In this document: one piece after another, positions 40,043-48,823 of the stretch
Layout of the letters: every line of letters begins with the position of its first letter
How positions within the stretch are numbered: the stretch's first letter is position 1
Source: Alphaproteobacteria bacterium
GTDB taxonomy: Bacteria > Pseudomonadota > Alphaproteobacteria > Micavibrionales > Micavibrionaceae
NCBI GenBank assembly: GCA_009995045.1
Contig: JAACQG010000008.1
Coordinates: forward strand, 83,126-147,125
Direction of reading: 5' to 3'
Length of the DNA: 64,000 nucleotides
Position numbers and translations under genes: made by a program
The notes under the pieces: generated by a model
The model's input: only the letters and a program-made list of their open reading frames with translations
What the model was told of the DNA's origin: nothing
Databases searched by the model: none

Positions 40043-41479
40043 ATGCCAACGAATATTTTAATGCCGGCGTTGTCGCCGACGATGACTGAAGGAACTTTGG
40101 CCAAATGGTTGAAGAATGAAGGCGATAGCGTTGAATCGGGTGATGTGATTGCCGAGATTGAAACGGATAAAGCCACGATGGAAGTTGAAGCCGTTGATGA
40201 GGGTACGATTGGTAAGATCGTTATTGCCGAGGGCACAGAGAATGTTGCAGTGAATGAGATTATTGCTGTTCTTTTGGAAGAGGGTGAGAGCGCCGACGAT
40301 ATTGGCGATGTTAGTAAAGATGCTCCTGTTTCCACACCAAAAGCCGATAGCGCGGACAGTGAGCCGGATGTGAAACCGCAAAGCGATGCTAGCGCCGAGC
40401 AACATGACGGTAAAGAAATTGAGAATCGCGATATCCTCTATGCGCAAGGCGTTGTGATTGAGCCGCCACCATTTGATGAGGCAAGTTTTACCGAGACCAA
40501 AGAAATGACGGTGCGTGTTGCGCTTCGTGATGCAATGGCCGAGGAAATGCGCCGCGATGATACGGTTTATTTAATGGGCGAAGAGGTTGCGGAATATAAC
40601 GGGGCTTATAAGGTATCCGAAGGGTTGCTTGATGAGTTCGGCGCAAAGCGCATCATTGACACGCCGATTACCGAGCATGGATTTGCGGGTATGGCTGTTG
40701 GTTCGGCGATGAATGGTTTGAAGCCGATTGTAGAATTTATGACTTGGAATTTTGGCATGCAGGCGATTGACCATGTGCTTAACTCCGCGGGTAAGACGCT
40801 TTATATGGCGGGTGGTCAGCTTGGTTGTTCCATGGTGTTCCGCGGCCCCAATGGCGCGGCGAGCCGTGTGGGTGCGCAGCATTCACAATGTTATGCATCA
40901 TGGTATGCGCATGTGCCGGGTTTGAAGGTTGTTGCACCATGGTCTGGCGCGGATGCGAAGGGGCTTATGAAGGCGGCTATTCGTGATCCTAACCCTGTGG
41001 TTTTCCTTGAAAATGAAATGCTCTATGGCGCGACTCATGAGGTGCCAACGGATGAGGATTTTGTTATTCCATTGGGACGGGCGAAAATTGAGCGTTCGGG
41101 TTCGGATGTTACGATTGTTGCGTTTTCGATTATGGTTGGAAAGGCTCTTGAGGCGGCTGCAAAGCTCGCGGAGGAGGGGATTGATGCGGAGGTTATCAAT
41201 CTGCGTACCATTCGTCCGCTTGATCGTTATACCATTTTGGAAAGTGTGAAGAAGACAAACCGCATTGTGACATGTGAAGAAGGTTGGGCGTTCTCAGGGA
41301 TCGGGGCGGAGATTGCCGCGTTGATTGGTGAGCATGCGTTTGATTATCTTGACGCGCCGCTTGCCCGTGTGACGGCGGCGGATGTGCCATTGCCATATGC
41401 GGCGAATTTAGAAGCTCTCGCACTGCCACAAGCGGAGCATATTGTTAAAGCAGCGAAGAAGGTTTGTTATGCCGATTAA
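40043..41479 (+). CDS. pdhB: Pyruvate dehydrogenase E1 beta subunit with lipoyl domain
   Basis: 478 residues. An N-terminal lipoyl domain (residues 1-80; lysine in [12 protein letters not shown]), then an acidic Ala/Ser/Asp linker, then the transketolase-like E1 beta domain ([38 protein letters not shown]). The fused lipoyl domain is a known alphaproteobacterial form (Sinorhizobium, Zymomonas). The lipoyl-coding DNA is a near repeat of that in pdhC. Overlaps pdhC by 11 bases. Confidence 0.97.
   Translation: MPTNILMPALSPTMTEGTLAKWLKNEGDSVESGDVIAEIETDKATMEVEAVDEGTIGKIVIAEGTENVAVNEIIAVLLEEGESADDIGDVSKDAPVSTPKADSADSEPDVKPQSDASAEQHDGKEIENRDILYAQGVVIEPPPFDEASFTETKEMTVRVALRDAMAEEMRRDDTVYLMGEEVAEYNGAYKVSEGLLDEFGAKRIIDTPITEHGFAGMAVGSAMNGLKPIVEFMTWNFGMQAIDHVLNSAGKTLYMAGGQLGCSMVFRGPNGAASRVGAQHSQCYASWYAHVPGLKVVAPWSGADAKGLMKAAIRDPNPVVFLENEMLYGATHEVPTDEDFVIPLGRAKIERSGSDVTIVAFSIMVGKALEAAAKLAEEGIDAEVINLRTIRPLDRYTILESVKKTNRIVTCEEGWAFSGIGAEIAALIGEHAFDYLDAPLARVTAADVPLPYAANLEALALPQAEHIVKAAKKVCYAD
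40061..40315 (+). repeat. Lipoyl-domain coding repeat, copy 1 (pdhB)
   Basis: About 255 bases nearly repeated at 41487-41741 in pdhC. The first 36 bases are identical and many synonymous positions are shared throughout. Confidence 0.85.
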
Positions 41480-42773
41480 TATTACGATGCCGGCGTTGTC
41501 GCCGACGATGACTGAAGGAACTCTTGCAAAATGGCTTAAGGCCGAGGGCGATAGTGTTGAATCGGGCGATGTGATTGCCGAGATTGAAACAGATAAAGCC
41601 ACGATGGAGGTTGAAGCCGTTGACGAGGGTGTGATTGGTAAAATCCTTGTTTCTGAAGGGACAGAAGGCGTTTCCGTGAATGCGGTGATTGCGGTTCTTT
41701 TGGAAGATGGCGAGAGCGCGGACGATATTGGTGATGTTAGCGCGGATGCCCCTAAAGCGCCGCCGAAAGCCGATAGTTCATCTGATGATGCGCCGAAAGC
41801 CGCGGATGCGTCAAAAGGTGATGCGAAACCTACGCCATCCTCTAAAAGCGATGACAAGGATAAGGGCGGGCGCATATTTGCATCGCCTCTCGCAAAACGT
41901 ATCGCGGCGGATAAAGGGATTGATCTATCTAATGTGAAGGGATCAGGGCCGCGTGGGCGCATTGTGAAGGCAGATGTTGAGAATGCGAAGGCTGGAAGTG
42001 CTCCTGCGGCTCAGGCTTCTGGTGTGGCTCAAAACGCGCCATTGGCGGGGAATGTTCCTGATGATGCGAAGGTTAATGTGTATGGCATGGCCTATACGGA
42101 GATACCTAATAATAATATTAAGAAGATCACGGCCAAGCGTTTGACCGAAGCGAAATCCGAAATTCCACATTTCTATCTCAGTGTGGATTGTGTTTTGGAT
42201 AATTTGCTTGCGGCGCGTAAGGAGCTTAATGATAAGGCGAATGGTGAGTTTAAACTTTCCGTGAATGATTTTATCGTCAAGGCTTCGGCGATGGCGCTTA
42301 AGGCTTATCCTGCGGCGAATGTGAGTTGGAATGATGATGCGGTGCATCAGTATTATTCATCCGATATATCAGTTGCAGTTGCGACGCCCAATGGTTTGAT
42401 TACACCGATTGTTAAGAACGCCGAGAATAAAGGCTTGCGCGCGATTTCGGATGAGGTCAAAGCCTTGGCAGGGAAAGCGCGTGACGGCAAGCTTAAGCCG
42501 GAAGAGTTTCAGGGCGGGTCGTTCTCGATCTCTAATCTTGGTATGTTCGGCGTCAAGAATTTTGCCGCGATCCTTAATCCTCCGCAAAGCTGTATATTGG
42601 CTGTCGGCGCGGGTGAGCAGGTTCCGCGTGTTGTGAATGGTGAAGTGAAGATCCAGACTGTTATGACTGTCACGTTGTCAACGGATCATCGTTCGGTTGA
42701 TGGGGCGATTGGTGCGGAATGGCTTCAATATTTCAAACAATATATCGAAAACCCAGTCAGCATGCTGGTTTAA
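41469..42773 (+). CDS. pdhC: Pyruvate dehydrogenase E2, dihydrolipoamide acetyltransferase
   Basis: Core of the complex; transfers acetyl from lipoate to CoA. 434 residues from the ATG at 41469 (an in-frame ATG at 41442 lies in pdhB). One lipoyl domain (residues 1-80), an acidic/Lys-rich linker, a peripheral-subunit-binding domain ([20 protein letters not shown], ending [14 protein letters not shown]), a second linker, and the catalytic domain ending with the active-site histidine in [16 protein letters not shown]. Overlaps pdhB by 11 bases. Two accessory genes separate it from lpd. Confidence 0.97.
   Translation: MPINITMPALSPTMTEGTLAKWLKAEGDSVESGDVIAEIETDKATMEVEAVDEGVIGKILVSEGTEGVSVNAVIAVLLEDGESADDIGDVSADAPKAPPKADSSSDDAPKAADASKGDAKPTPSSKSDDKDKGGRIFASPLAKRIAADKGIDLSNVKGSGPRGRIVKADVENAKAGSAPAAQASGVAQNAPLAGNVPDDAKVNVYGMAYTEIPNNNIKKITAKRLTEAKSEIPHFYLSVDCVLDNLLAARKELNDKANGEFKLSVNDFIVKASAMALKAYPAANVSWNDDAVHQYYSSDISVAVATPNGLITPIVKNAENKGLRAISDEVKALAGKARDGKLKPEEFQGGSFSISNLGMFGVKNFAAILNPPQSCILAVGAGEQVPRVVNGEVKIQTVMTVTLSTDHRSVDGAIGAEWLQYFKQYIENPVSMLV
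41487..41741 (+). repeat. Lipoyl-domain coding repeat, copy 2 (pdhC)
   Basis: Near copy of 40061-40315, at a constant offset of 1426 bases. Confidence 0.85.
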
Positions 42774-42785
42774 GGAGATTTCCTC

Positions 42786-43319
42786 ATGATGAACAGGCGA
42801 CCAATCGTAGGTGTGATGGGATCTCATGATCAAGATTGGGAAGATTATGCTGACCCCGTTGGGGATTTGCTTGCGCGTCGTGGGTTTAACCTTTTAACGG
42901 GCGCAGGCGGCGGCGTTATGACGGTTGTTGCGCGCTCCTTTACGCAGGTGGATGATCGCGAGGGTGTTGCCATCGGTATTTTGCCTGCGGTTGATTATAA
43001 GGGGCAAAAATTAGACGTTGAGGCTTATCCTAATCCGTATATCGAAGTGCCAATGATCACGCCTTTATCGGCCAAAGCGCAGAGCGACGCCATGCCGTTT
43101 TCACGCAATTTGGTGAATGTGATGACGAGCAAGGCTTTGATCATTTTACCCGGCTCGCATGGCACACGTAACGAGGTTTCGCTCGCGTTGATGTACAATA
43201 AGCCATTGATCATGTTTGGCCCAGACAGGGCGTTTGATAATTTCCCCGAAGAGCCTTTACGTGCGGATGATATTTCGCATGTAAGCCAATTTCTGGACGA
43301 TGTGTTTGGTGAGGAATAA
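42786..43319 (+). CDS. LOG/SLOG-superfamily protein
   Basis: 177 residues, Rossmann-like. Recognised by VGVMGSHDQDWEDYADPVGD, the nucleotide-binding GAGGGVM, and LPGSHGTRNEVSLALM, which stands where LOG lysine-decarboxylase-like proteins have PGGxGTxxE; the second Gly is replaced by Ser. It resembles the TIGR00725/YvdD-like group, some of which are phosphoribohydrolases acting on nucleotides. The substrate cannot be told. Thirteen bases after pdhC, and its stop overlaps the next ATG by one base, so it is part of the pdh operon. Confidence 0.7.
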   Translation: MMNRRPIVGVMGSHDQDWEDYADPVGDLLARRGFNLLTGAGGGVMTVVARSFTQVDDREGVAIGILPAVDYKGQKLDVEAYPNPYIEVPMITPLSAKAQSDAMPFSRNLVNVMTSKALIILPGSHGTRNEVSLALMYNKPLIMFGPDRAFDNFPEEPLRADDISHVSQFLDDVFGEE

Positions 43320-43921
43320 TGGGCGAGCAGGGGCATCATTTTCACGCTGCGGGCATTGAAAGTAAATATTACACGTTGATCCGTGGCGGCATTGTGTTCG
43401 CATTTTTGGGGGCGGCGATGATGCTTGTTGGGTATTTGATTTTTGAATCAAAAGGGGCTTATGCCAAGGATGCACCGCAAAGCATTTATCCGATCGTGCC
43501 GTTTTTTATGGTGTTTATCATTGCCTATGGTGTGGGTATTTTGCGGCGTGGTTTGGTTTTGAAAAACCTGTATGCGCAATCTGACGTTAAGGGCATGCGT
43601 TTGAACGAAGAGAGCTTGGAATGTTCTGTGCTTTTGCTTGAAGGTGTTTATAGCGAGGCGCTTGTGGCGAAACAGGTGGTTGATTTTGAAGTGGCTTGGT
43701 CGACAGTTCAAAATTTTATTGTGGAGCCGCGGCGGGGACATGCCAAAAAAGGATCACCGCCATATTATAAAATTACCTTCGTTGGTAAAGGCGAGGATAT
43801 GAATAGCAGTTGTTATATTCTGCGCGAGCCATTTAAGCGCAGTGACGCGCAAATAATCGAATTTGTAAAAGAGCGGGTTGGCGATGACCATCTTGTTTTG
43901 AATGATGAAATATACGCTTAG
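43319..43921 (+). CDS. Two-helix membrane protein of unknown function
   Basis: 200 residues. His-rich start (GEQGHHFHAAG), two membrane helices (about 23-43, GGIVFAFLGAAMMLVGYLIF, and 58-77, IVPFFMVFIIAYGVGILRRG), then a soluble C-terminal half with alternating beta-strand character that could be a PH-like domain (YYKITFVGKGEDMNSSCYIL). I do not recognise a named family. ATG shares a base with the stop of the LOG gene, so the two are coupled, and lpd follows 12 bases later. Confidence 0.65.
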   Translation: MGEQGHHFHAAGIESKYYTLIRGGIVFAFLGAAMMLVGYLIFESKGAYAKDAPQSIYPIVPFFMVFIIAYGVGILRRGLVLKNLYAQSDVKGMRLNEESLECSVLLLEGVYSEALVAKQVVDFEVAWSTVQNFIVEPRRGHAKKGSPPYYKITFVGKGEDMNSSCYILREPFKRSDAQIIEFVKERVGDDHLVLNDEIYA

Positions 43922-43933
43922 GGAGTGGATATT

Positions 43934-45334
43934 ATGAGTGATAAGAATTTTGACGTGATTGTGATCGGTGGTGGCCCTGGGGGGTATGTTGCGGCGATCC
44001 GTGCGGCTCAGCTTGGCATGAAGGCATGCGTGGTTGAGGCCAATCATTTGGGCGGGATATGCTTGAATTGGGGGTGTATTCCGACAAAGGCTTTGTTGCG
44101 CTCGGCTGAGGTTTATCACCTTATGCATAATGCGGCGGCTTTTGGCTTATCTGCCAAAGGGATAGATTTTGATCTTAAAGCGGTGGTTGAACGTTCGCGC
44201 GGGGTTGCGAAGCAGCTTTCCGGCGGAATTGGGCATTTGCTAAAGAAAAATAAAGTGCCTGTCTTTGATGGCTTTGGAAAGCTTGCGGGTAAGGGCAAGG
44301 TGAATGTTGAAAAAGACGGCAGTGTTATCGAGACATTATCGGCAAAGCATATCGTGATTGCGACTGGTGCGCGGGCACGTACACTTCCGGGGTTAGAGCC
44401 GGATGGGAAATTTGTTTGGTCTTATAAAGAGGCGATGGTGCCCGAAGATATGCCGAAAAAGCTACTCGTGATTGGATCGGGCGCGATCGGGATTGAGTTT
44501 GCATCATTTTATAACACGATGGGCGCGGATGTGACCGTTGTTGAGATGATGGATCGTATTGTCCCTGTTGAAGATGCTGAAATTTCAGGGATGCTTGAGA
44601 AGGCATTGACCAAGCAAGGCATGAAAATCATTAAAAAAGCCAAAGTCTCCAAGCTTGATAAGGGCAAGGACGAGGTTACAGCGCATATCGACATTAACGG
44701 TAAAGTTGAAAAGCATAATTTTGATCGTGTAATTTCCGCGGTCGGTATTGTTGCCAATACTGAAAGCCTTGGATTAGAAGGGACTAAAGTAAAACTTGAT
44801 CGCGGGCATATTGTGACGGGGGATTATCTTGAGACAGATGAGCCGGGCGTATATGCAATTGGTGATGTGACAGGCGCGCCATGGCTTGCGCATAAGGCCT
44901 CGCATGAGGGGATTATCTGTATTGAGAAGATCGCGAAGCAAAAAGACGTACATGCGATGAATAAGAGCAATATTCCCGGCTGTACGTATTGCCACCCACA
45001 AGTGGCATCGGTTGGTTTGACCGAGGCGGCGGCGAAAGAGGCGGGCTATAAAATCAAAGTCGGACGTTTCCCGTTTATGGGTAATGGTAAGGCGATTGCG
45101 CTTGGTGAGCCAGAAGGGCTTGTGAAGACGATCTTTGATGAGAAAACAGGTGAGTTGCTTGGTGCGCATATGATCGGCGCGGAGGTGACTGAGCTTATTC
45201 AGGGATATGTTCTGGGCAAGACAATGGAAGCAACCGAGGCCGAGTTTATGCACACCATCTTCCCGCATCCGACGTTAAGCGAGATGATGCATGAGAGTGT
45301 GCTTGATGCATATGGTAAGGCGATTCACTTTTAA
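43934..45334 (+). CDS. lpd: Dihydrolipoamide dehydrogenase (E3)
   Basis: FAD/NAD enzyme that reoxidises lipoate in the 2-oxoacid dehydrogenase complexes. 466 residues from the ATG at 43934, with GGGAG eight bases upstream; a GTG three codons earlier is rejected. FAD-binding VIVIGGGPGGYVAAIRAAQL, redox cysteines in GGICLNWGCIPTKALLRS, NAD-binding VIGSGAIGIEFASFY, and the His-Glu pair in HTIFPHPTLSEMMHE. Normal length with no N-terminal lipoyl domain. Confidence 0.97.
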   Translation: MSDKNFDVIVIGGGPGGYVAAIRAAQLGMKACVVEANHLGGICLNWGCIPTKALLRSAEVYHLMHNAAAFGLSAKGIDFDLKAVVERSRGVAKQLSGGIGHLLKKNKVPVFDGFGKLAGKGKVNVEKDGSVIETLSAKHIVIATGARARTLPGLEPDGKFVWSYKEAMVPEDMPKKLLVIGSGAIGIEFASFYNTMGADVTVVEMMDRIVPVEDAEISGMLEKALTKQGMKIIKKAKVSKLDKGKDEVTAHIDINGKVEKHNFDRVISAVGIVANTESLGLEGTKVKLDRGHIVTGDYLETDEPGVYAIGDVTGAPWLAHKASHEGIICIEKIAKQKDVHAMNKSNIPGCTYCHPQVASVGLTEAAAKEAGYKIKVGRFPFMGNGKAIALGEPEGLVKTIFDEKTGELLGAHMIGAEVTELIQGYVLGKTMEATEAEFMHTIFPHPTLSEMMHESVLDAYGKAIHF

Positions 45335-45340
45335 CTCGAC

Positions 45341-45364
45341 ACAATAGGTATTTTGTCCTATTGT
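45341..45364 (+). terminator. Hairpin after lpd
   Basis: ACAATAGG (45341-45348) pairs perfectly with CCTATTGT (45357-45364). There is no T-run, so termination is uncertain, but it ends the pdh gene set seven bases after the lpd stop. Confidence 0.45.
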
Positions 45365-45374
45365 TAAGGATTGC

Positions 45375-45402
45375 TTGAAACTTGCATATACACGGGTATA
45401 TA
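45375..45402 (+). promoter_or_regulatory. lipA promoter
   Basis: TTGAAA (45375-45380) and TATATA (45397-45402), 16 bases apart. Predicts a leader of about 110 bases, which contains GTTTTG/CAAAAC inverted segments. Confidence 0.55.
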
Positions 45403-45521
45403 AGGTTTGGCGTGATGTTTTGTTTTCTGTGATGGCATCAAAACAAACTGAAAGAGTTTATTGAATATCAATGCATAAAGCCCCCTTCATCATAAAGTTG
45501 GCGAAAACGAACTGAATAGAT

Positions 45522-46487
45522 ATGACTTATAATACTGAATTACTAAACAAGGCCAAGCGCCACCCAGAAAAACAAAAGAATCCGGATCGTCCTGCGGGAC
45601 GCAAACCTGACTGGATACGCGTACCTGCGCCGCAGGGGAAGGTTTATGCGGAGACAAAGGACGTTGTACGTAAGCATAAATTGACGACCGTTTGCGAAGA
45701 GGCGGGGTGTCCTAATATTGGGGAATGCTGGCAACAAAAACATGCGACATTCATGATTATGGGTGAGGTCTGTACGCGGGCTTGTGCGTTTTGTAATGTT
45801 GCGACGGGGAAGCCTGATGAGCTTGATAAGCTCGAGCCACTTCGCGTTGGTGTGGCGACGAAGCAAATGGGGCTTAAGCATGTTGTGGTGACATCGGTGG
45901 ATCGTGATGATTTGGCCGATGGTGGGGCGGATCACTTTGCCAAGACGATCATGGGCATTCGCATGAAAGCGCCAAACACAACGATCGAGATTTTGCCGGG
46001 TGATTTTCGCGGAAATATGGCGGATTGGGATACAGTGATTGAGGCGCGTCCAGATGTGTTTAACCACAATCTTGAGACTGTGCCACGTCTTTATCCCACA
46101 ATTCGTCCAGGGGCGCGTTATTTCCGCTCCCTGCGTCTGTTGCAACGGGTTAAGGATAAGGATCCTTCACAATTTACCAAATCCGGCCTTATGGTTGGTT
46201 TGGGTGAGACCAAAGAAGAAGTTGGTCAGGTGATGGATGATATGCGCGCTGCGGATATTGATTTCATTACAATTGGTCAATATCTGCAACCAACGCCAAA
46301 ACATGCGCCGGTTATGAAATGGTGGACACCCGAGGAATTTGAAGGGCTGACCAAGATGGCAAAGAACAAAGGCTTCCTCATGGTTTCTGCTACGCCGCTT
46401 ACGCGTTCATCGCATCATGCGGGGGATGATTTCGCACAATTGCGCGCCGCACGTGAAGCGAAGCTTGCCAAAGTGGCGGCTGAGTAA
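45522..46487 (+). CDS. lipA: Lipoyl synthase
   Basis: Radical-SAM enzyme inserting two sulfurs into octanoyl groups on lipoyl domains. 321 residues. The auxiliary cluster motif is [12 protein letters not shown] and the radical SAM cluster motif is [27 protein letters not shown] and VMVGLGET-like [14 protein letters not shown] follow. Serves the lipoyl domains of PdhB and PdhC, encoded just upstream. Coupled with ratA, 12 bases downstream. Confidence 0.97.
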   Translation: MTYNTELLNKAKRHPEKQKNPDRPAGRKPDWIRVPAPQGKVYAETKDVVRKHKLTTVCEEAGCPNIGECWQQKHATFMIMGEVCTRACAFCNVATGKPDELDKLEPLRVGVATKQMGLKHVVVTSVDRDDLADGGADHFAKTIMGIRMKAPNTTIEILPGDFRGNMADWDTVIEARPDVFNHNLETVPRLYPTIRPGARYFRSLRLLQRVKDKDPSQFTKSGLMVGLGETKEEVGQVMDDMRAADIDFITIGQYLQPTPKHAPVMKWWTPEEFEGLTKMAKNKGFLMVSATPLTRSSHHAGDDFAQLRAAREAKLAKVAAE

Positions 46488-46499
46488 TATATCGTTTAG

Positions 46500-46934
46500 A
46501 TGCTTACGCATATTGAAAAAAAAGAGCTCCCTTATACTGCCGAGCAAATGTTCGATTTGGTGGTTGCAGTGGACAAGTACAGCGAATTTGCCCCATGGTG
46601 CGCGGCGTCTCGTATCAATACGCGTGAGAGTGACACAATTTTTTATGCTGATCTTGTTGTTGGCTATAAGATGTTTCGTGAGCGCTTTTCATCCAAGGTT
46701 ATCGCGGAACGCCCCAATCGTATTTATATTGAATATCTGAAGGGGCCGCTGAAGCATTTGAAAAATCATTGGCAGTTTACGGATTTGGGAAATGGGTCAT
46801 GTGTTGTTGACTTTAGCGTAGAATTTGAATTTCAAAACAGTGCCTTACAGGGAATTGCTAAAGTATTTTTTAAAGAGGTTATTCACCGTATGGTTGGTGC
46901 GTTTGAATCACGCGCGAAAGAGATATACGGTTAA
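46500..46934 (+). CDS. RatA/Coq10-like START-domain protein
   Basis: 144 residues, polyketide cyclase/START fold: PYTAEQMFDLVVAVDKYSEFAPWC near the N-terminus, RFSSKVIAERPNRIYIEYLKG PLKHL in the middle, and a C-terminal helix with FFKEVIHRMVGAFESRAKE. Related to mitochondrial Coq10, which binds ubiquinone, and to E. coli RatA. Adjacency to lipA is common in Alphaproteobacteria. Convergent with the next gene; their 3' ends overlap by four bases. Confidence 0.9.
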   Translation: MLTHIEKKELPYTAEQMFDLVVAVDKYSEFAPWCAASRINTRESDTIFYADLVVGYKMFRERFSSKVIAERPNRIYIEYLKGPLKHLKNHWQFTDLGNGSCVVDFSVEFEFQNSALQGIAKVFFKEVIHRMVGAFESRAKEIYG

Positions 46935-47875
46935 TTTTCAACCTTGTTTGCATCCCAAAGCGGTTTCCAGTCATAAAATGGCGGTAATAATTCCTGATAT
47001 TGAAGATGCACGGCGAATGGCTTTAGGGGCGAAAATCCAGGAATATGGTCGAAGATTTTATTTGTTGTTTTTGCTTCCGATCCTAATTTGCGTTTCTTTT
47101 TGATGCCAACATATTTCGTGTTTTCGAAATATCGCCAATAATCACGTACAATATGACTATGTGTTAGAAGTGTATGTGTTGCGTGGCGGATGGTTCGCCA
47201 ATGTCTGTCTTGGCTAGCGATGATGTAGGATGGGTAATATTTGCTTTTATGGGTGTCTGCGTGTTCTTGCGGGTGGATCATGCAATGTGTTTTGAAATCG
47301 GTGTAGATTTGGCGGTAGAAATTCCACGCAGATGAAATTCCGCTTTCTTCGTGCAGGAAGTCGTCTTCGACGAAATAAGTGATTGCGTTTAAATCGCGGC
47401 CTAATGTGAATTGTTCATGCAAGGATGCGCCTTGGCCGGTTATTTGTGTTTGCTTGATTTCGAATGGAAATTTTGCGGATTTGAGTAGGGTTTTGATTTT
47501 GTTTAATGCCTGCTCATCGGAATGATCATCGAGGATGATGAGGTTTATATTCCCTAATGACATTGCGGCGTTCATGGATTTTATGAGGGAATTGACGCAT
47601 CGGAGCGTGTTTTCTTCGATGTTCTCACCTGTTAGGCGTGCTTTAGGGTTGATGTTGCGATTTTCACGCATGCAAATGCGTAGAAACGTCGTGAATGTGT
47701 CGAGATTTGCATCTTTTGTTTGGGTTTGACCGTATTGAGATTTGCGAAAAGGAGCAATGTTATCTTCGGTTTTTTCCAGATTTTTGATGCGTAGAATGTT
47801 TGGTGCGCCGTAACTGGTGATGTGATAACCAAAAGGTTTTAGCGCGTTCGAAGCGAGTTTTAGGAGATCGTTCAT
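46931..47875 (-). CDS. Glycosyltransferase-like (GT-A fold) protein
   Basis: 314 residues. Partial signs of a GT2-type glycosyltransferase: NLIILDDHSDEQALNKIKTL near residue 110 (nucleotide-sugar-binding strand with Asp-Asp) and YFVEDDFLHEESG near 165 (a DxD-like acidic site), followed by a conserved-looking SQDRHWRTIRHATHTLL stretch. No signal peptide or membrane helix. The acceptor is unknown and family membership is not certain. Overlaps pncC by four bases, so it is the last gene of the reverse ispDF-pgpA-pncC unit. Confidence 0.6.
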   Translation of the reverse strand: MNDLLKLASNALKPFGYHITSYGAPNILRIKNLEKTEDNIAPFRKSQYGQTQTKDANLDTFTTFLRICMRENRNINPKARLTGENIEENTLRCVNSLIKSMNAAMSLGNINLIILDDHSDEQALNKIKTLLKSAKFPFEIKQTQITGQGASLHEQFTLGRDLNAITYFVEDDFLHEESGISSAWNFYRQIYTDFKTHCMIHPQEHADTHKSKYYPSYIIASQDRHWRTIRHATHTLLTHSHIVRDYWRYFENTKYVGIKKKRKLGSEAKTTNKIFDHIPGFSPLKPFAVHLQYQELLPPFYDWKPLWDANKVEN

Positions 47876-48354
47876 GGTTGCTTGTCCATAATTGTGATGA
47901 GTGCCTGTAATGCGGCCATGGTGGCTTGTTTTTGGATGTCTTCGCGCGATCCAGCGAAAAGGTTGCGTGTGCTAACGCTTGATCCGCCAGCGACAGAAAA
48001 ACCGAAGTAAACGGTACCTACTGGCTTATCTGCGGAACCGCCTTCGGGGCCTGCGACGCCTGTTATTGAGACGGATATTTGTGCGTTGCTATGCTTAAGC
48101 GCGCCGATTGCCATGGCCTCTGCGGTTTCGTCGCTTACTGCGCCATGTAGTAAGATTATGTTTTCGTGTACGTCTAATTGCTCTGTTTTGGATTCGTTTG
48201 AATAGGTTATGAATCCGCGTTCGAAATAGGCGGATGCGCCTGCTTTTTTCGTGAGCGCCGAGGCAAGCAGGCCGCCAGTGCAGGATTCTGCGGTGACGAG
48301 CATCATGTTTTTATTGATGAGCTTTTCGGCGAGTTTATCAACTAAAGCCTGCAT
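47872..48354 (-). CDS. pncC: CinA C-terminal-type nicotinamide-nucleotide amidase
   Basis: Hydrolyses nicotinamide mononucleotide to nicotinic acid mononucleotide. 160 residues: only the C-terminal CinA domain, as in E. coli PncC. Catalytic-site VTAESCTGGLLASALT, AYFERGFITYSNESK, and the signature GVAGPEGGSADKPVGTVYFG. Start overlaps the pgpA end by 17 bases. Confidence 0.93.
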   Translation of the reverse strand: MQALVDKLAEKLINKNMMLVTAESCTGGLLASALTKKAGASAYFERGFITYSNESKTEQLDVHENIILLHGAVSDETAEAMAIGALKHSNAQISVSITGVAGPEGGSADKPVGTVYFGFSVAGGSSVSTRNLFAGSREDIQKQATMAALQALITIMDKQP

Positions 48355-48823
48355 AAATGCCTCCTGTTATTAATATTGCGGCAAATATACCGGCCATGAT
48401 GTCGTCGACCATGACGCCTGTTGCGCCCTGTACGTTTTTGTCAAAATGCGATATTGGCCATGGTTTTGTGATGTCAAAGAGGCGAAAGAGCGCAAAGGCG
48501 ATTGCGATGTATAGCCAATTCATGCCAAGGAAATAAAACACAGGAAGCAAGGCAATCCACTGCCCGATCACTTCGTCGATGACGATTTGTTTGTTGTCGT
48601 GTATGCCACTTGATTCTTCGTATTTCGCGGTTGCCCAGAAACCGATGGGGGTGAGGATTAATGTTGCAAGGATAAGCGCGTACAGACCGCCAAAGTGAAA
48701 CATAATAATTGCGAAAGGAAGCGCGCCGAGGCTGCCCCATGTGCCGGGAGCGGGGGTGATGAGGCCGCAGCCGAACCATGTTGCGATGAGATTAGCGGGG
48801 TTTTTAAGGGATGGGTTAGACAT
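48338..48823 (-). CDS. pgpA: Phosphatidylglycerophosphatase A
   Basis: Makes phosphatidylglycerol at the inner membrane. 161 residues with about four hydrophobic helices. WFGCGLITPAPGTWGSLGAL at the N-terminus, NKQIVIDEVIGQWIALL in the middle, and the metal-binding VMVDDIMAGIFAAIL at the end. Overlaps ispDF by eight bases and pncC by 17. Confidence 0.94.
   Translation of the reverse strand: MSNPSLKNPANLIATWFGCGLITPAPGTWGSLGALPFAIIMFHFGGLYALILATLILTPIGFWATAKYEESSGIHDNKQIVIDEVIGQWIALLPVFYFLGMNWLYIAIAFALFRLFDITKPWPISHFDKNVQGATGVMVDDIMAGIFAAILITGGIYAGFS

Noticed and set aside
45471-45515. 14-codon ORF (MHKAPFIIKLAKTN) just before lipA
   Set aside because: No ribosome site at a normal distance and no repeated codons that would suggest a leader peptide; may be chance.
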